In this document: positions 24,490-33,554 of the stretch, piece by piece
How positions within the stretch are numbered: position 1 is the first letter of the stretch
Layout of the letters: each line of letters begins with the position of its first letter
DNA from: Neobacillus sp. DY30
GTDB lineage: Bacteria; Bacillota; Bacilli; Bacillales; Cytobacillaceae
Assembly (NCBI RefSeq): GCF_030123065.1
Contig: NZ_CP126093.1
Location: 3,974,001 to 4,038,000 of the forward strand
Length of the DNA: 64,000 nt
Direction: 5' to 3'
Made by a program: the position numbers and the translations under genes
The notes under the pieces: generated by a model
What the model was told of the DNA's origin: nothing
Database searches by the model: none
Seen by the model: only the letters and a program-made list of their open reading frames with translations

Positions 24490-25480
24490 ATTCAATCTCC
24501 CCGTTGATTTGTGGTTCATTGAGCTCCGAGAGATAGTGTGTTGCTTGCCAATCATGAAACCAATCTCCCTTTTCCGCTTCTTGATGCTGAACGTTCTTCC
24601 ATACTGACGTTAAATCTGGACTATAAATTTTTTTCGCTCCCCATCTCAGCTTACAGGCATTTAATCGAAGCTGATAGGGAATACCTGGAATTCCTTCGTT
24701 GATATTATTAAAAATATGCGGCCAATAATCCTTCCTTGACCCTGTATGGCGATGTGTATTCGCCCATTGTACAAATTGATTTTGTAATTCTTTTTTTTGA
24801 AAGAGCACAGCATAAAGTCTTTTGCCTAATAAAATACGCTCATGTAAAGATTGGAACTGGTGAATCGTTTGACCAGCTAGACTCTTTTTTCGATAAGGAA
24901 ACAAAATATGATTAAAAGACAGGTAGTCCTGTAGTTTAAATTCCAAGGTGTCAAAAACCTCTTTTTGATAAATAGGGTTTTGAATCACCCTTTTTTCTAT
25001 ATAATTTTGTTCATTAATAATAAGTCCAATGGTGAGAATGTAGGAGTCCCGCCTTCTCCAAAAATAATTCCAAACCGTTTCCATAAATTTAGATATGTTC
25101 AAATAATGGAACAGGTAAAACAGGGGTTTGTTTCTTTTTAAGCTTTCACTGTATAGTAAAAATTGGGGATACGCATCTTGAAAAATCAGCCAATTCCCGC
25201 GTTCTAAAAATGTGAAATATGCATTCCTTTCTTTATCTGTAAGCAAGCGTGTGAGAAAATCACCCTTTAAATCAGTCATGTTCCAGCCGCCATTTCTAGA
25301 GACCATATGTCCTAAAAAAGCCCAATGAATTTCGGAATGTTTTTGATAAAAATCAAAATAAGCCTTAGTCCTGGTGACATTATTTTTGTTCAAATCACTC
25401 GTATTCCTTCTTATCCTTTCTAAAAGACTTTGCTCCTCACTGGTTAATTTATGGCTGTATATGTGAGCAGGCTGTTTCAT
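24416..25480 (-). CDS. DUF2515 family protein (YppC-like)
   Basis: The 354-residue protein contains the DUF2515 core: NNVTRTKAYFDFYQKHSEIHW, AFLGHMVSRNGGWNMTDLKG, and RDSYILTIGLIINEQNYIE. YppC of B. subtilis belongs to this family, whose function is unknown. The chosen ATG has only a weak AAAGG upstream. A better AGGGAGG site lies before an in-frame ATT at 25546, which would add 22 residues, so the start is uncertain. It is divergent from the cyclase gene. Confidence 0.85.
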   Translation of the reverse strand: MKQPAHIYSHKLTSEEQSLLERIRRNTSDLNKNNVTRTKAYFDFYQKHSEIHWAFLGHMVSRNGGWNMTDLKGDFLTRLLTDKERNAYFTFLERGNWLIFQDAYPQFLLYSESLKRNKPLFYLFHYLNISKFMETVWNYFWRRRDSYILTIGLIINEQNYIEKRVIQNPIYQKEVFDTLEFKLQDYLSFNHILFPYRKKSLAGQTIHQFQSLHERILLGKRLYAVLFQKKELQNQFVQWANTHRHTGSRKDYWPHIFNNINEGIPGIPYQLRLNACKLRWGAKKIYSPDLTSVWKNVQHQEAEKGDWFHDWQATHYLSELNEPQINGEIEYEYCQTLERLELAALAKKVITIFD

Positions 25481-25633
25481 TTTTACCTTTAGTTCATCCT
25501 TAATGGCTTCAAGAGGCGATTTTTCCCGACTTCTGATAAATAAAATAGCGATGACCTCCCTTGAGAATTCTCTTTCTACTTCCTGAATATGTATATATGA
25601 GAATATTCAATTGGGAGAGGACTGAATGTTAGG

Positions 25634-27499
25634 ATGACCGATACAAGTAAAGTCATTGACTGGCTGGTGGAAACACTTAGGAGGGATCAGTCTCCCGATG
25701 GCTCCTGGAATTATCCGTTTGAGACTGGATTATCGACAGATGCCTATATGATCATTTTATTACGGACATTAGAAATTAATGATGAAGAATTAATAAAGGG
25801 TATTGCGGAGAGAATCTTGAGCAGACAAGGAAAGAATGGTTCGTGGAAACTTTTTTATGATGAACGGGAAGGAAATCTTACGGCTACAGTGGAGTCCTAT
25901 TACGCGCTTTTATACTCCGGATACTATGACAAAAAGGATAAGCGCCTTCAAACTGCGAAAAAATTTATTTTATCTAAAGGCGGGATTGAAGAGGTTAGTA
26001 TGTTCACAAAAGTAATGTTAGCTTTAACTGGGCATTTAAAATGGCCCTCCTTCTCCCCTATGCCTATTGAAATTATTTTATTGCCCCTCTCATTTCCAAT
26101 CAATTTCTATTCATTTTCCGTATACGGGAGGGCTAATTTAACTCCTATGATGATTCTGGCTGATAAGAAACTATCGATAATGACGAGCAGGAGTCCTGAT
26201 CTTTCAGATTTACGTGTGGGTAGACTTGTTTCTGAATCTTGGATTCGTTCAGAGGAAATGCGTTCTCTCATCTCGTTTATTGAAGATGGTGTAAAGAATC
26301 TAATCGGACTGCCCCAACAGCTTCATAAGCTAGCCATAAAGCGTGCGAAGAAATATATACTTGACCATATTGAAGAGGACGGTACTTTTTATAGCTATTA
26401 CAGCTCTACTTTTTTAATGATTTTTGCTCTGATCTCACTAGGTTATAAGAAAACCGACCCTGTTATCATGAAAGCCATTAATGGGTTTAAATCCATGAAA
26501 TGTGTGATTGAGGGCAAACCGCACATGCAATATACGACAGCAAATGTATGGAATACCGCTTTAATAGGCTATGCCCTGCAAGAGGCTGGTATCTCACATG
26601 AAGATGCTATGGTTGGTGCTGCCAATGATTATTTACTAAAAAGGCAGCATACGAAATTTGGAGATTGGGTAATCCATAATCCTTCTAGTTTACCAGGGGG
26701 CTGGGGTTTCTCTGATATTAATACCATCAACCCCGATGTAGATGATACCACTGCATCATTACGATCGATTTTTAGGATGGGCACCAGCCATCATGACGCC
26801 TGGAGCCGAGGGGTTAACTGGTTGTTATCCATGCAGAATGACGACGGCGGCTGGGCAGCTTTTGAAAAAAATACCGATACTAAGCTATTCGAATTCCTGC
26901 CGATTGAGAAAGCCGAGTTTATCCTAACCGACCCATCGTGTGCAGATATCACAGGTCGTACCCTTGAATTCTTCGGTAACTACACCAATCTTTCAAAACA
27001 CCATCAAAGTATTAAAAAAGGTGTAAAATGGCTGTTGAATCACCAAGAAGGAGATGGTTCTTGGTATGGTAGATGGGGAATTTGTTATATTTATGGTACA
27101 TGGGGTGCGATAACGGGTTTATCAGCGGTGGGTGTTCCTGAAAGTAATGAATGTATCCGGAAAGCCATAAGTTGGCTGAATAGAATTCAAAACAGTGATG
27201 GGGGTTGGGGAGAATCTTGTTATAGCGATAGCAAGAGAACTTATATGTCACTAGGGGCTAGTACTTTAACCCATACTGCCTGGGCTTTGGATACTTTAAT
27301 ATGTGTTTCCGATAAACCAACACCTTCCATGCGAAAAGGTATCTCTTATTTAATAGAGAATGTGCAAAAAAAGGATTGGACCACAGCCTACCCCAAAGGA
27401 CAAGGAATGGCCGGTGCTTTTTATATACACTATCATAGCTATCGTTATATCTTTCCGTTATTGGCTTTGGCACATTATCGTAAAAAGTTTGAAACATAA
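25634..27499 (+). CDS. sqhC: Squalene-hopene / sporulenol cyclase
   Basis: This 621-residue class II triterpene cyclase has the catalytic D-V-D-D motif (residues 368-371) that protonates the substrate, and several QW repeats (SMQNDDGGWAAFEKN, NHQEGDGSWYGRWG, RIQNSDGGWGES). Bacillus SqhC makes sporulenol-type tetraprenyl curcumene cyclisation products found in spores; other members make hopene. Sequence alone does not separate the two substrates. A three-codon frame (ATG TTA GGA TGA, from 25625) overlaps the start as ATGA, so translation may be coupled to it; GGGAGAGG lies upstream. Confidence 0.93.
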   Translation: MTDTSKVIDWLVETLRRDQSPDGSWNYPFETGLSTDAYMIILLRTLEINDEELIKGIAERILSRQGKNGSWKLFYDEREGNLTATVESYYALLYSGYYDKKDKRLQTAKKFILSKGGIEEVSMFTKVMLALTGHLKWPSFSPMPIEIILLPLSFPINFYSFSVYGRANLTPMMILADKKLSIMTSRSPDLSDLRVGRLVSESWIRSEEMRSLISFIEDGVKNLIGLPQQLHKLAIKRAKKYILDHIEEDGTFYSYYSSTFLMIFALISLGYKKTDPVIMKAINGFKSMKCVIEGKPHMQYTTANVWNTALIGYALQEAGISHEDAMVGAANDYLLKRQHTKFGDWVIHNPSSLPGGWGFSDINTINPDVDDTTASLRSIFRMGTSHHDAWSRGVNWLLSMQNDDGGWAAFEKNTDTKLFEFLPIEKAEFILTDPSCADITGRTLEFFGNYTNLSKHHQSIKKGVKWLLNHQEGDGSWYGRWGICYIYGTWGAITGLSAVGVPESNECIRKAISWLNRIQNSDGGWGESCYSDSKRTYMSLGASTLTHTAWALDTLICVSDKPTPSMRKGISYLIENVQKKDWTTAYPKGQGMAGAFYIHYHSYRYIFPLLALAHYRKKFET

Positions 27500-27505
27500 C
27501 ACGAG

Positions 27506-27534
27506 GACGGAACTTTGAAGTTCCGTCTTTTTTT
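27506..27534 (+). terminator. Terminator of sqhC
   Basis: GACGGAACTT-TG-AAGTTCCGTC followed by TTTTTTT. Confidence 0.92.
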
Positions 27535-27584
27535 GCGAATCGCTGATATAATTGATTTTACGCTGTCTTTTTATTTAGACTATA

Positions 27585-28100
27585 TTAGTGGTCGGAAGAT
27601 ATTATTTCACCTAGTCCCCTATAAATTTCTACGATTTCTTCCACTCTCATCCTTACAAGTCCGCTGGAGGAAGGAGCGACAAAGTCAATCGTACCTGGAA
27701 CAATTCCATTCTCCTGTCTTCCCCACGGAACATTTTTCGAGCCGCTGTATTCCTGATAGACACCCTTACCTACAAAACATACCACCTGAGGCTTAAACTT
27801 CTCGATTTTTTTCCTGAGAAGCTCTTTACCTTCTTTGTATTCCTCCCTTGTAATCTCATCCGCCGCTTTCGTCGGTCTCGCTACAATATTGGTTAGTCCC
27901 ATTCCCAGTTCTAACAGCTTGGCATCTTCAGCAGGCAGGTACTTTCGGGGAGTTAGTCCTGCTTCGTGTAAGATTTTCCAAAACCTATTATTGGGATTCG
28001 CAAAATGATGTCCGGTTTCGCTAGAACGGATACTGGGATTGAAACCGACAAATAAAATGTTTAATTTCTCTTTTATGTGATCATTTACTGGCTTTAACAT
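27585..28100 (-). CDS. mug: Mug-type mismatch-specific uracil/thymine DNA glycosylase
   Basis: The 171-residue protein (from ATG 28100, GTGAGG upstream) has the Mug motif NILFVGFNPSIRSSETGHHF with the catalytic Asn in GFNP, FANPNNRFWKILHEAGLTPR, and LGMGLTNIVARPTKAADE. A C-terminal segment ends SSSGLVRM like other family 2 uracil-DNA glycosylases. It removes uracil or thymine opposite guanine and alkylated C adducts. It may share a transcript with the YitT gene 40 bases upstream. Confidence 0.88.
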   Translation of the reverse strand: MLKPVNDHIKEKLNILFVGFNPSIRSSETGHHFANPNNRFWKILHEAGLTPRKYLPAEDAKLLELGMGLTNIVARPTKAADEITREEYKEGKELLRKKIEKFKPQVVCFVGKGVYQEYSGSKNVPWGRQENGIVPGTIDFVAPSSSGLVRMRVEEIVEIYRGLGEIISSDH

Positions 28101-28139
28101 GTTAACCTCACACATTTTTTATTCTATATTACTAAAGGT

Positions 28140-28718
28140 TTAGTTGTTTTCATAACGATTCCATGAAGTGATGACAGTTGCTAATAAACCTACGATCGAT
28201 ACAATCAACAACGAATATAGTAATCTAGGCTCCTGGAGAATGAATAGACTCATCATAATGATCATGGTATCAATGGCATAAGCAATGATCCCTACATTAA
28301 TCTTTGTCCGCTTTGCGAGTAGTAGTGCAAGGAGATCCATTCCACCAGGACTAATATGATTCCTTAGCATTGTCCCAACACCAATACCGATAACCACTCC
28401 TCCGATAATGACAGAGCTCACAATCGGTAAATGAAATACATCTTTTAAAGGAACGAAGAATTCAATCATAAAGCCGGAAAAAAAAGCTCCAATCAGGCCA
28501 TATAAAAAATAATTAAAATCAGATTTATAGGCGTATAGATAGACAGGAATATTCAAAAATACAAAGGTGATGCCAATGTTAAAATGCCATAAATAATTAA
28601 ACATGATACTAATTCCAAACATACCGCCATTGATTAAATGAAAGGGCAATATAAATCCATTTAACCCGATACCGATCATTGTACTTCCAAACCCAATTAC
28701 AGCTAATTTTTTCAGCAT
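28140..28718 (-). CDS. YitT family (DUF161-type) membrane protein, short form
   Basis: From ATG 28718 (AAGGGATGGG upstream) this gives 192 residues with five to six helices and the YitT pattern: GIGLNGFILPFHLINGGMFG, FNIGITFVFLNIPVY and HISPGGMDLLALLLAKRTK. It lacks the C-terminal DUF2179 domain of longer YitT proteins, including the second copy at 48197. Family role is unsettled, with transport of small substrates suggested. Confidence 0.85.
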   Translation of the reverse strand: MLKKLAVIGFGSTMIGIGLNGFILPFHLINGGMFGISIMFNYLWHFNIGITFVFLNIPVYLYAYKSDFNYFLYGLIGAFFSGFMIEFFVPLKDVFHLPIVSSVIIGGVVIGIGVGTMLRNHISPGGMDLLALLLAKRTKINVGIIAYAIDTMIIMMSLFILQEPRLLYSLLIVSIVGLLATVITSWNRYENN

Positions 28719-28839
28719 GATTCCCATCCCTTGTCCAAATATGTATATAATCACATATATGTTTATACAAGGATCTTCATCACACAAAAAAACGGAGCAT
28801 AAACTCCGTATTGTTAAGCAGCCGCTGCACTTTTAATTT

Positions 28840-29829
28840 TTAGTTTAATATCTCCTCAATTCTATTTAATTCTTCCTCTGTGAATGAAAGATTATTTAAT
28901 GCAGCAACATTCTCTTCTATTTGACTTACCCGACTTGCCCCAATTAGAGCGGAAGTTACCCTTCCTCCCCTGAGAACCCAGGCAAGAGCCATTTGTGCTA
29001 GATTTTGGCCGCGTTCGACAGCAACCTTATTCAGCTTTTTCACCCGATTCACAACTTCCTCTGTGACTTGGTCTTTACTTAAGAAGCTAACCGGTCTAGC
29101 AGCTCTAGAATCAGTTGGAATGCCGTTTAGGTATTTATTCGTTAACAAACCTTGAGCTAACGGGCAAAATGCAATGGAGCCAACTCCATTTTCTTGGAGA
29201 ACATCCTGCAAACCGTCTTCTATCCAGCGATTTAGCATGGAATAGCTTGGCTGATGAATGACTAATGGCGTTCCCAACCGATTCAGAATTTTTACCGCTT
29301 CCTCTGTTTGTTCGGCACTATAGTTGGAAATACCTACGTATAATGCTTTACCTTGACGGACGACCGAGTCTAGTGCCCCCATTGTTTCTTCAAGGGGGGT
29401 ATTTGGGTCTGGCCGGTGAGAATAAAAGATATCAACATAATCTAATCCCATTCGTTTTAAGCTTTGATCTAAACTTGCGATCAAATATTTTCTTGAACCC
29501 CAATCCCCATATGGTCCCGGCCACATGGTATAGCCAGCTTTTGAGGATATAATCAATTCATCCCTGTATGGTGCAAAGTCCGTTTTTAACATTTGACCGA
29601 ACATCTCTTCTGCTGACCCAGGGGGTGGTCCGTAATTATTAGCGAGGTCAAAGTGAGTAATTCCTAAATCAAATGCTCTTCTTAGCATGGCACGGCCATT
29701 CTCATATGTATCGACTCCGCCAAAATTATGCCACAAGCCTAGTGATATGGCAGGCAATTGTAAGCCAGACCTCCCGCTTCTATTATATCTCATCGTACTA
29801 TATCGAGATTCATCCGCTTGATACACCAT
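28840..29829 (-). CDS. Aldo/keto reductase, YghZ-like
   Basis: This 329-residue TIM-barrel oxidoreductase shows the catalytic set in order: Asp/Tyr in ITHFDLANNYGPPPGSAEE, Lys in ELIISSKAGYTMWPGPYG, His in VDIFYSHRPDPNTPLEE, and the NADPH-binding LIGASRVSQIEENV near the end. The GYTMWPGPYG insert is typical of the YghZ/Gpr group, which reduces methylglyoxal and L-glyceraldehyde 3-phosphate. Substrate assignment is by family only. It has its own transcript between two terminators. Confidence 0.92.
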   Translation of the reverse strand: MVYQADESRYSTMRYNRSGRSGLQLPAISLGLWHNFGGVDTYENGRAMLRRAFDLGITHFDLANNYGPPPGSAEEMFGQMLKTDFAPYRDELIISSKAGYTMWPGPYGDWGSRKYLIASLDQSLKRMGLDYVDIFYSHRPDPNTPLEETMGALDSVVRQGKALYVGISNYSAEQTEEAVKILNRLGTPLVIHQPSYSMLNRWIEDGLQDVLQENGVGSIAFCPLAQGLLTNKYLNGIPTDSRAARPVSFLSKDQVTEEVVNRVKKLNKVAVERGQNLAQMALAWVLRGGRVTSALIGASRVSQIEENVAALNNLSFTEEELNRIEEILN

Positions 29830-29888
29830 TCATAACCCTCCTCTTCATATCACCTACCATTATAAACGTTACTATTCAAATAAAAAAT

Positions 29889-29917
29889 CCCCCAAGAGAG
29901 GCTTTTCTCTTGAGGGT
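29889..29917 (-). terminator. Terminator of the ABC-F gene
   Basis: CCCTCAAGAGA pairs with TCTCTTGGGGG on the minus strand, followed by ATTTTTTATTT. Confidence 0.8.
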
Positions 29918-29927
29918 GAGTGGTATC

Positions 29928-31802
29928 CTAAACTACATCATCTAGTTGTTTATATAAATATTCTCTTTCTGCTTCCATCCGCTCTAATTCTGTGTATTGT
30001 TTTTGCAGCATTTCAAGGTCTACGCCTGTTTCCATCCTCAGCTTTAATAAGTGAATTTTGGATTCAAGCTCCTCAAGCTGCTGTTCAATTTCCACTACAG
30101 TAGCAGAAGCAACAGCTATTTGAGACTTTTCAACCTTCTTTGGCACAGCTATTTCAGCTTTTATGGGTTGAACCACTTTTACAGCACTCAATTTTCCCTT
30201 AGCCCAGTCATAATTCCCATCAAAAAAGTAAACCGTCCCATGCTGAAGCCAATAAATTTTATTAAATAATTTATTAAGAAAATAGCGGTCATGCGATACA
30301 GCTAAAATCGTGCCATTAAATTGCTCGAGGGCTTCTTCTAAAACCTCACATGAATCAATATCAAGGTGGTTTGTTGGTTCATCAAGTATTAGCAGATTTA
30401 TATCCTGATACATAAGCTGTGCAAGGCGCAAACGCATCCTTTCTCCGCCGCTTAATTGATTAACCTTTCTAAAAACCGCAGGTCCGTAAAACAAAAAACG
30501 TGCTAATATATGGCGTGCTTCTCCTTCATTCACAGTTACTTCGGAACGGAATACATCAATTACCCGTTCATCCGAAATCGTATGGAAGACATGCTGAGAC
30601 AAATAGCCGATTTTCACATTACTGCCAACCTTAACAGTTCCCTGGTCACTCTCGCATTCACCAAGAATCATTTTTAACAGCGTTGATTTTCCTGTTCCAT
30701 TTTCACCGACAATCGCGGTCCGGTCCTTGTACTGAACAAGCATATTTACCTTTTCAATAAGTGTCCGGCTGCCGAAGCTTTTTGAGACATCTTCTAGTTT
30801 AATAACATCCTTCCCGCTGCGATCATTGGCCTCAAAATCAATCGCCATCTTTTTCACATCAACCTTTGGACGATCAAGCTTCTCCATGCGGTCTAGTGCA
30901 CGCTGCATATTGGTAGCACGTTTATGAAGGGCAGCACTAGGTGGATTGGCACGATTGGCCCATTCACGAAGACGTTTTATCGCTTCCTTCATTTTTTTAA
31001 TTTTTCGCTGCTGCTCCTGATATTCCTGGAATTCTCTTAACAAACGTTCTTCCTTTTCTTTTACAAAGCCGCTAAAGTTTGTATGGTATAGCTCGATTTC
31101 GCCATCCTCCATATCTAGTACTTTTGTTACCACTTCATCTAAAAAGTAACGGTCATGTGAAATTAAAATAATCGTACCTGTGTATTCCTTAAGAAATGTC
31201 CCGAGCCACTCGATTGCCATTAAGTCTAAATGGTTGGTCGGTTCATCAAGTAATAAAAGTCCAGGTTTCTTTAATAAGCTTAACGCCAAACCAACCTTTG
31301 TCTTTTCCCCGCCGCTTAACAGTGAAAAAGGTTTATCTAAAAGTTCAATAATATTTAACCCATGGGAAACACGGTCCATTTGTGCATCCATTTCATAGCC
31401 GCCGTTTAAGATAAAATCATCCTGGAGTTTTCCATATTGGTCCATAAGCCTTTGCAATTGGTTAGGTGTCAGCTCTTGCCCCATTTCAACCTCTAATTGC
31501 TGCAATATTGTTTCTGTTTCGACTAGTTGATCAAATGCTGTCTTTAATACGTCCCTAACGTTTAAATCCTTATAATCAGGAATTTGGGCAAGGTAGCCAA
31601 TTTTCAGCCCTTTTTTCCAATGGATAGCGCCGCCGTCTACTGTTTCTTGATTGGCAAGCAGCTTTAATAAAGTTGTTTTACCGCATCCATTTCGTCCAAC
31701 CAAGCCCACCCGGTTTCCTTCGTGTACCTCAAATGATAAATCCTCAAAAATAATATTTCCGCCAAATGATTTTGCTATATGATTTATGCTACATACGATC
31801 AT
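29928..31802 (-). CDS. ABC-F ribosome-associated ATPase (YfmR/YdiF type)
   Basis: The 624-residue soluble protein (from ATG 31802 behind AAAGGAG) has two ABC domains and no membrane helices. Walker A motifs are GRNGCGKTTLL and GENGTGKSTLL, signatures LSGGEKTKVGLA and LSGGERMRLRLA, Walker B LLLLDEPTNHLD and LLILDEPTNHLD. A charged linker (about 240-310) contacts the ribosome in this family, and a C-terminal coiled coil (about 560-620) follows. ABC-F proteins rescue stalled ribosomes or displace antibiotics from the peptidyl transferase centre. The attenuator-like leader suggests drug-induced expression, but housekeeping YfmR/YdiF roles are possible. Confidence 0.9.
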   Translation of the reverse strand: MIVCSINHIAKSFGGNIIFEDLSFEVHEGNRVGLVGRNGCGKTTLLKLLANQETVDGGAIHWKKGLKIGYLAQIPDYKDLNVRDVLKTAFDQLVETETILQQLEVEMGQELTPNQLQRLMDQYGKLQDDFILNGGYEMDAQMDRVSHGLNIIELLDKPFSLLSGGEKTKVGLALSLLKKPGLLLLDEPTNHLDLMAIEWLGTFLKEYTGTIILISHDRYFLDEVVTKVLDMEDGEIELYHTNFSGFVKEKEERLLREFQEYQEQQRKIKKMKEAIKRLREWANRANPPSAALHKRATNMQRALDRMEKLDRPKVDVKKMAIDFEANDRSGKDVIKLEDVSKSFGSRTLIEKVNMLVQYKDRTAIVGENGTGKSTLLKMILGECESDQGTVKVGSNVKIGYLSQHVFHTISDERVIDVFRSEVTVNEGEARHILARFLFYGPAVFRKVNQLSGGERMRLRLAQLMYQDINLLILDEPTNHLDIDSCEVLEEALEQFNGTILAVSHDRYFLNKLFNKIYWLQHGTVYFFDGNYDWAKGKLSAVKVVQPIKAEIAVPKKVEKSQIAVASATVVEIEQQLEELESKIHLLKLRMETGVDLEMLQKQYTELERMEAEREYLYKQLDDVV

Positions 31803-31836
31803 GTTCATTCTCCTTTTTATGAACACTCTCTTGTAC

Positions 31837-31873
31837 GCAAAAAACTGCAGGCATCGATAGATACCCGCAGTTT
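31837..31873 (-). terminator. Attenuator terminator 2 in the ABC-F leader
   Basis: AAACTGC-GGGTATC pairs with GATGCCT-GCAGTTT (14 pairs, two of them G-U), loop TATC, then a T run. It lies about 35 bases before the ABC-F start codon. Confidence 0.85.
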
Positions 31874-31886
31874 AAAAATCGGCATG

Positions 31887-31915
31887 AAAAAAGAGTGCTA
31901 AAAAGGCACCCTCTT
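31887..31915 (-). terminator. Attenuator terminator 1 in the ABC-F leader
   Basis: AAGAGGGTGC and GCACTCTT pair around a CTTTTTA loop on the minus strand, followed by TTTTTTC. It is placed just after the leader peptide stop. Confidence 0.8.
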
Positions 31916-31947
31916 ATTACCTATTTTACTATGGGTAAAGAGATGTG

Positions 31948-32082
31948 TTATCGTTCTATATTCATTTTGTAATTTTGAAAAAAGGGCAGACTACCCCCTT
32001 TGAAAACTACTTCATGAAAAATTGCACGGCACAAATATAGCGCTTCAAGCCACTGCACACGTACAAACATAGAACGAACCAT
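31948..32082 (-). CDS. Leader peptide (44 aa) of the ABC-F attenuator
   Basis: A short frame with its own GGAGG nine bases before ATG 32082 encodes 44 residues beginning MVRSMFVRVQWLEALYLC and ending at TAA 31948. It lies between a strong promoter and two tandem terminators upstream of the ABC-F gene. Regulatory leader peptides of this arrangement stall in the presence of ribosome-targeting drugs and switch RNA folding. Eleven bases over the leader start are exactly complementary to the bases just after its stop codon region (31935-31945). Which drug or codon stalls it is unknown. Confidence 0.75.
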   Translation of the reverse strand: MVRSMFVRVQWLEALYLCRAIFHEVVFKGGSLPFFQNYKMNIER

Positions 32083-32117
32083 CTCTTTACACCTCCGTTT
32101 CACTTCAAGATAATACT

Positions 32118-32146
32118 ATTGTAAATAGTTCTAGCCATGATTGCAA
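32118..32146 (-). promoter_or_regulatory. Promoter of the leader peptide-ABC-F transcript
   Basis: TTGCAA (32146-32141), 17 bases, TACAAT (32123-32118) on the minus strand, placed to start RNA about 30 bases before the leader peptide ATG. Confidence 0.75.
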
Positions 32147-32202
32147 GCCTGTTTTTTCAGACTAATCAAAAGGTTTTAAATAGTATACTTCCAGACTTAA
32201 TT

Positions 32203-32616
32203 TTAATGTATATACTTCTTCTTTCCGCCGAACTTTCGTCGATATACAAATTTTCTGATATCTTCATCCGATATTTTTCCATCATAGGCCGCAAACAATA
32301 AAGACTGGAGTTCGCGATAATGCTCCATGACGTAAAGGGCAAACTGCTTCCGTTCACCCTTTGCCTGTCTTATAAATTCTTCATCATTCAAAATTGCTTG
32401 AATCTGATCTTGATAAAATGCCTTCGTATCCTCCCATTTCTCCATTCGGTTCCCCAAAATATCACGCGCATACTCAGGCATTTTTTCAATCACTAAATCA
32501 ATATACCCTTGTGACCACATAAGCATTTTATCTTTTTCCGGCAGTTCCATGACCATTTTCATCAGTTCGAACTCATCTACTTCTTCACTCGCTGCATATC
32601 TTCCGACCTGATTCAC
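32203..32616 (-). CDS. Conserved hypothetical protein (137 aa)
   Basis: The protein reads from GTG 32616 (AAGAGGTG upstream) and is soluble, helical and strongly charged, with MELPEKDKMLMWSQGYIDLV, a Glu/Lys-rich centre and a basic end RRKFGGKKKYIH. I do not recognise a family. It follows the PpiC foldase gene by about 25 bases and may be in that transcript. No catalytic motif is visible. Confidence 0.7.
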   Translation of the reverse strand: MNQVGRYAASEEVDEFELMKMVMELPEKDKMLMWSQGYIDLVIEKMPEYARDILGNRMEKWEDTKAFYQDQIQAILNDEEFIRQAKGERKQFALYVMEHYRELQSLLFAAYDGKISDEDIRKFVYRRKFGGKKKYIH

Positions 32617-32639
32617 TATTTTCACCTCTTATTTAAGAG

Positions 32640-33533
32640 TTACCCAACTTCACTTTCAAGAGAATTTTCGATGTCGTATTCCTTCTTCTTATCTTCAAGC
32701 CAAGTAGAGTATTCCGTTTCCATTTTTTGATCAATCAAGGTTTCCTTTATTTCTGCTTTGCTGTCATCAAAATTTGCTTCTTTTGCTTCCTTTTTCTCTT
32801 CTACCTTTATAATATGATACCCATAATCCGTTTTTACCGGGTCACTTATTTCATTGACTGGTAATGCAAATGCTACATCTTCAAACTCGGTGACCATTGT
32901 CCCTCTTTCGAAAAAGCCAAGCTCTCCGCCATTTTCCTTGGTACCCTCATCCGTTGAATATTCCTTTGCCAATTCTACGAAATCTGCTCCATCCGTTAGC
33001 TTTTGTTTGATTTCCTTCGCAGCAGCTTCATCTGCAACCAATATATGGCTTGCTCTTACTTGTTCTGCCTCTCCTAATGAATCCTTATTCTCATCAAAGT
33101 AAGTCTTTAATTCATCATCTGTAATTTCTATTTGCGGTATAAGGAGTTTACGCAATGTTAAATAATTTTTCAAGTCCTCTTTAAGGGCATCCAGAGAGGT
33201 GCCATTCGAGGCCAGCATCTGGTCAAATACATCTTCACCGCCATAAGATTCCTTTAATTTATCCACTTCTGTATTTAATTCTTCATCAGAAACAGTAACC
33301 TTTTTCTTTTTCGCTTCTAAGGTAACGATTTTATCTGCTATTAATTGTTCAACAGTAGCAGCTCCATATTGCTCCACCATCACATCATATAATTCATCTT
33401 TACTGATTGAATCTCCATTTATTTTTGCAACAGCTTTGTCCTTTGATATTGCTGCGCTTAGAAGAATACCTATCGCGACAATTAGCACCACGATAATAAA
33501 AGACAGTTTCTTATTTTGTTTAATGAATGTCAT
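32640..33533 (-). CDS. Membrane-anchored PpiC-type peptidyl-prolyl isomerase (PrsA/SurA-like)
   Basis: This 297-residue protein starts with one membrane helix (about 10-30) and no lipobox cysteine, then has a SurA_N-like chaperone region (40-150) and a parvulin domain (about 155-250: VRASHILVADEAAAKEIKQK, AKEYSTDEGTKENGGELGFF, YGYHIIKVEEKK). PrsA-type foldases help exported proteins fold at the membrane-wall interface; the transmembrane rather than lipid anchor differs from classic PrsA. It lies just downstream of htrA, so the two form a secretion quality-control pair. Confidence 0.9.
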   Translation of the reverse strand: MTFIKQNKKLSFIIVVLIVAIGILLSAAISKDKAVAKINGDSISKDELYDVMVEQYGAATVEQLIADKIVTLEAKKKKVTVSDEELNTEVDKLKESYGGEDVFDQMLASNGTSLDALKEDLKNYLTLRKLLIPQIEITDDELKTYFDENKDSLGEAEQVRASHILVADEAAAKEIKQKLTDGADFVELAKEYSTDEGTKENGGELGFFERGTMVTEFEDVAFALPVNEISDPVKTDYGYHIIKVEEKKEAKEANFDDSKAEIKETLIDQKMETEYSTWLEDKKKEYDIENSLESEVG

Positions 33534-33554
33534 TCTTTATATTGCTCCCTTAGA

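Noticed and set aside
31948..32082. Classic Arg-x-Arg macrolide-arrest motif in the ABC-F leader peptide
   Set aside because: The peptide has R-V-Q and not a basic-x-basic triplet, so macrolide sensing should not be assumed.
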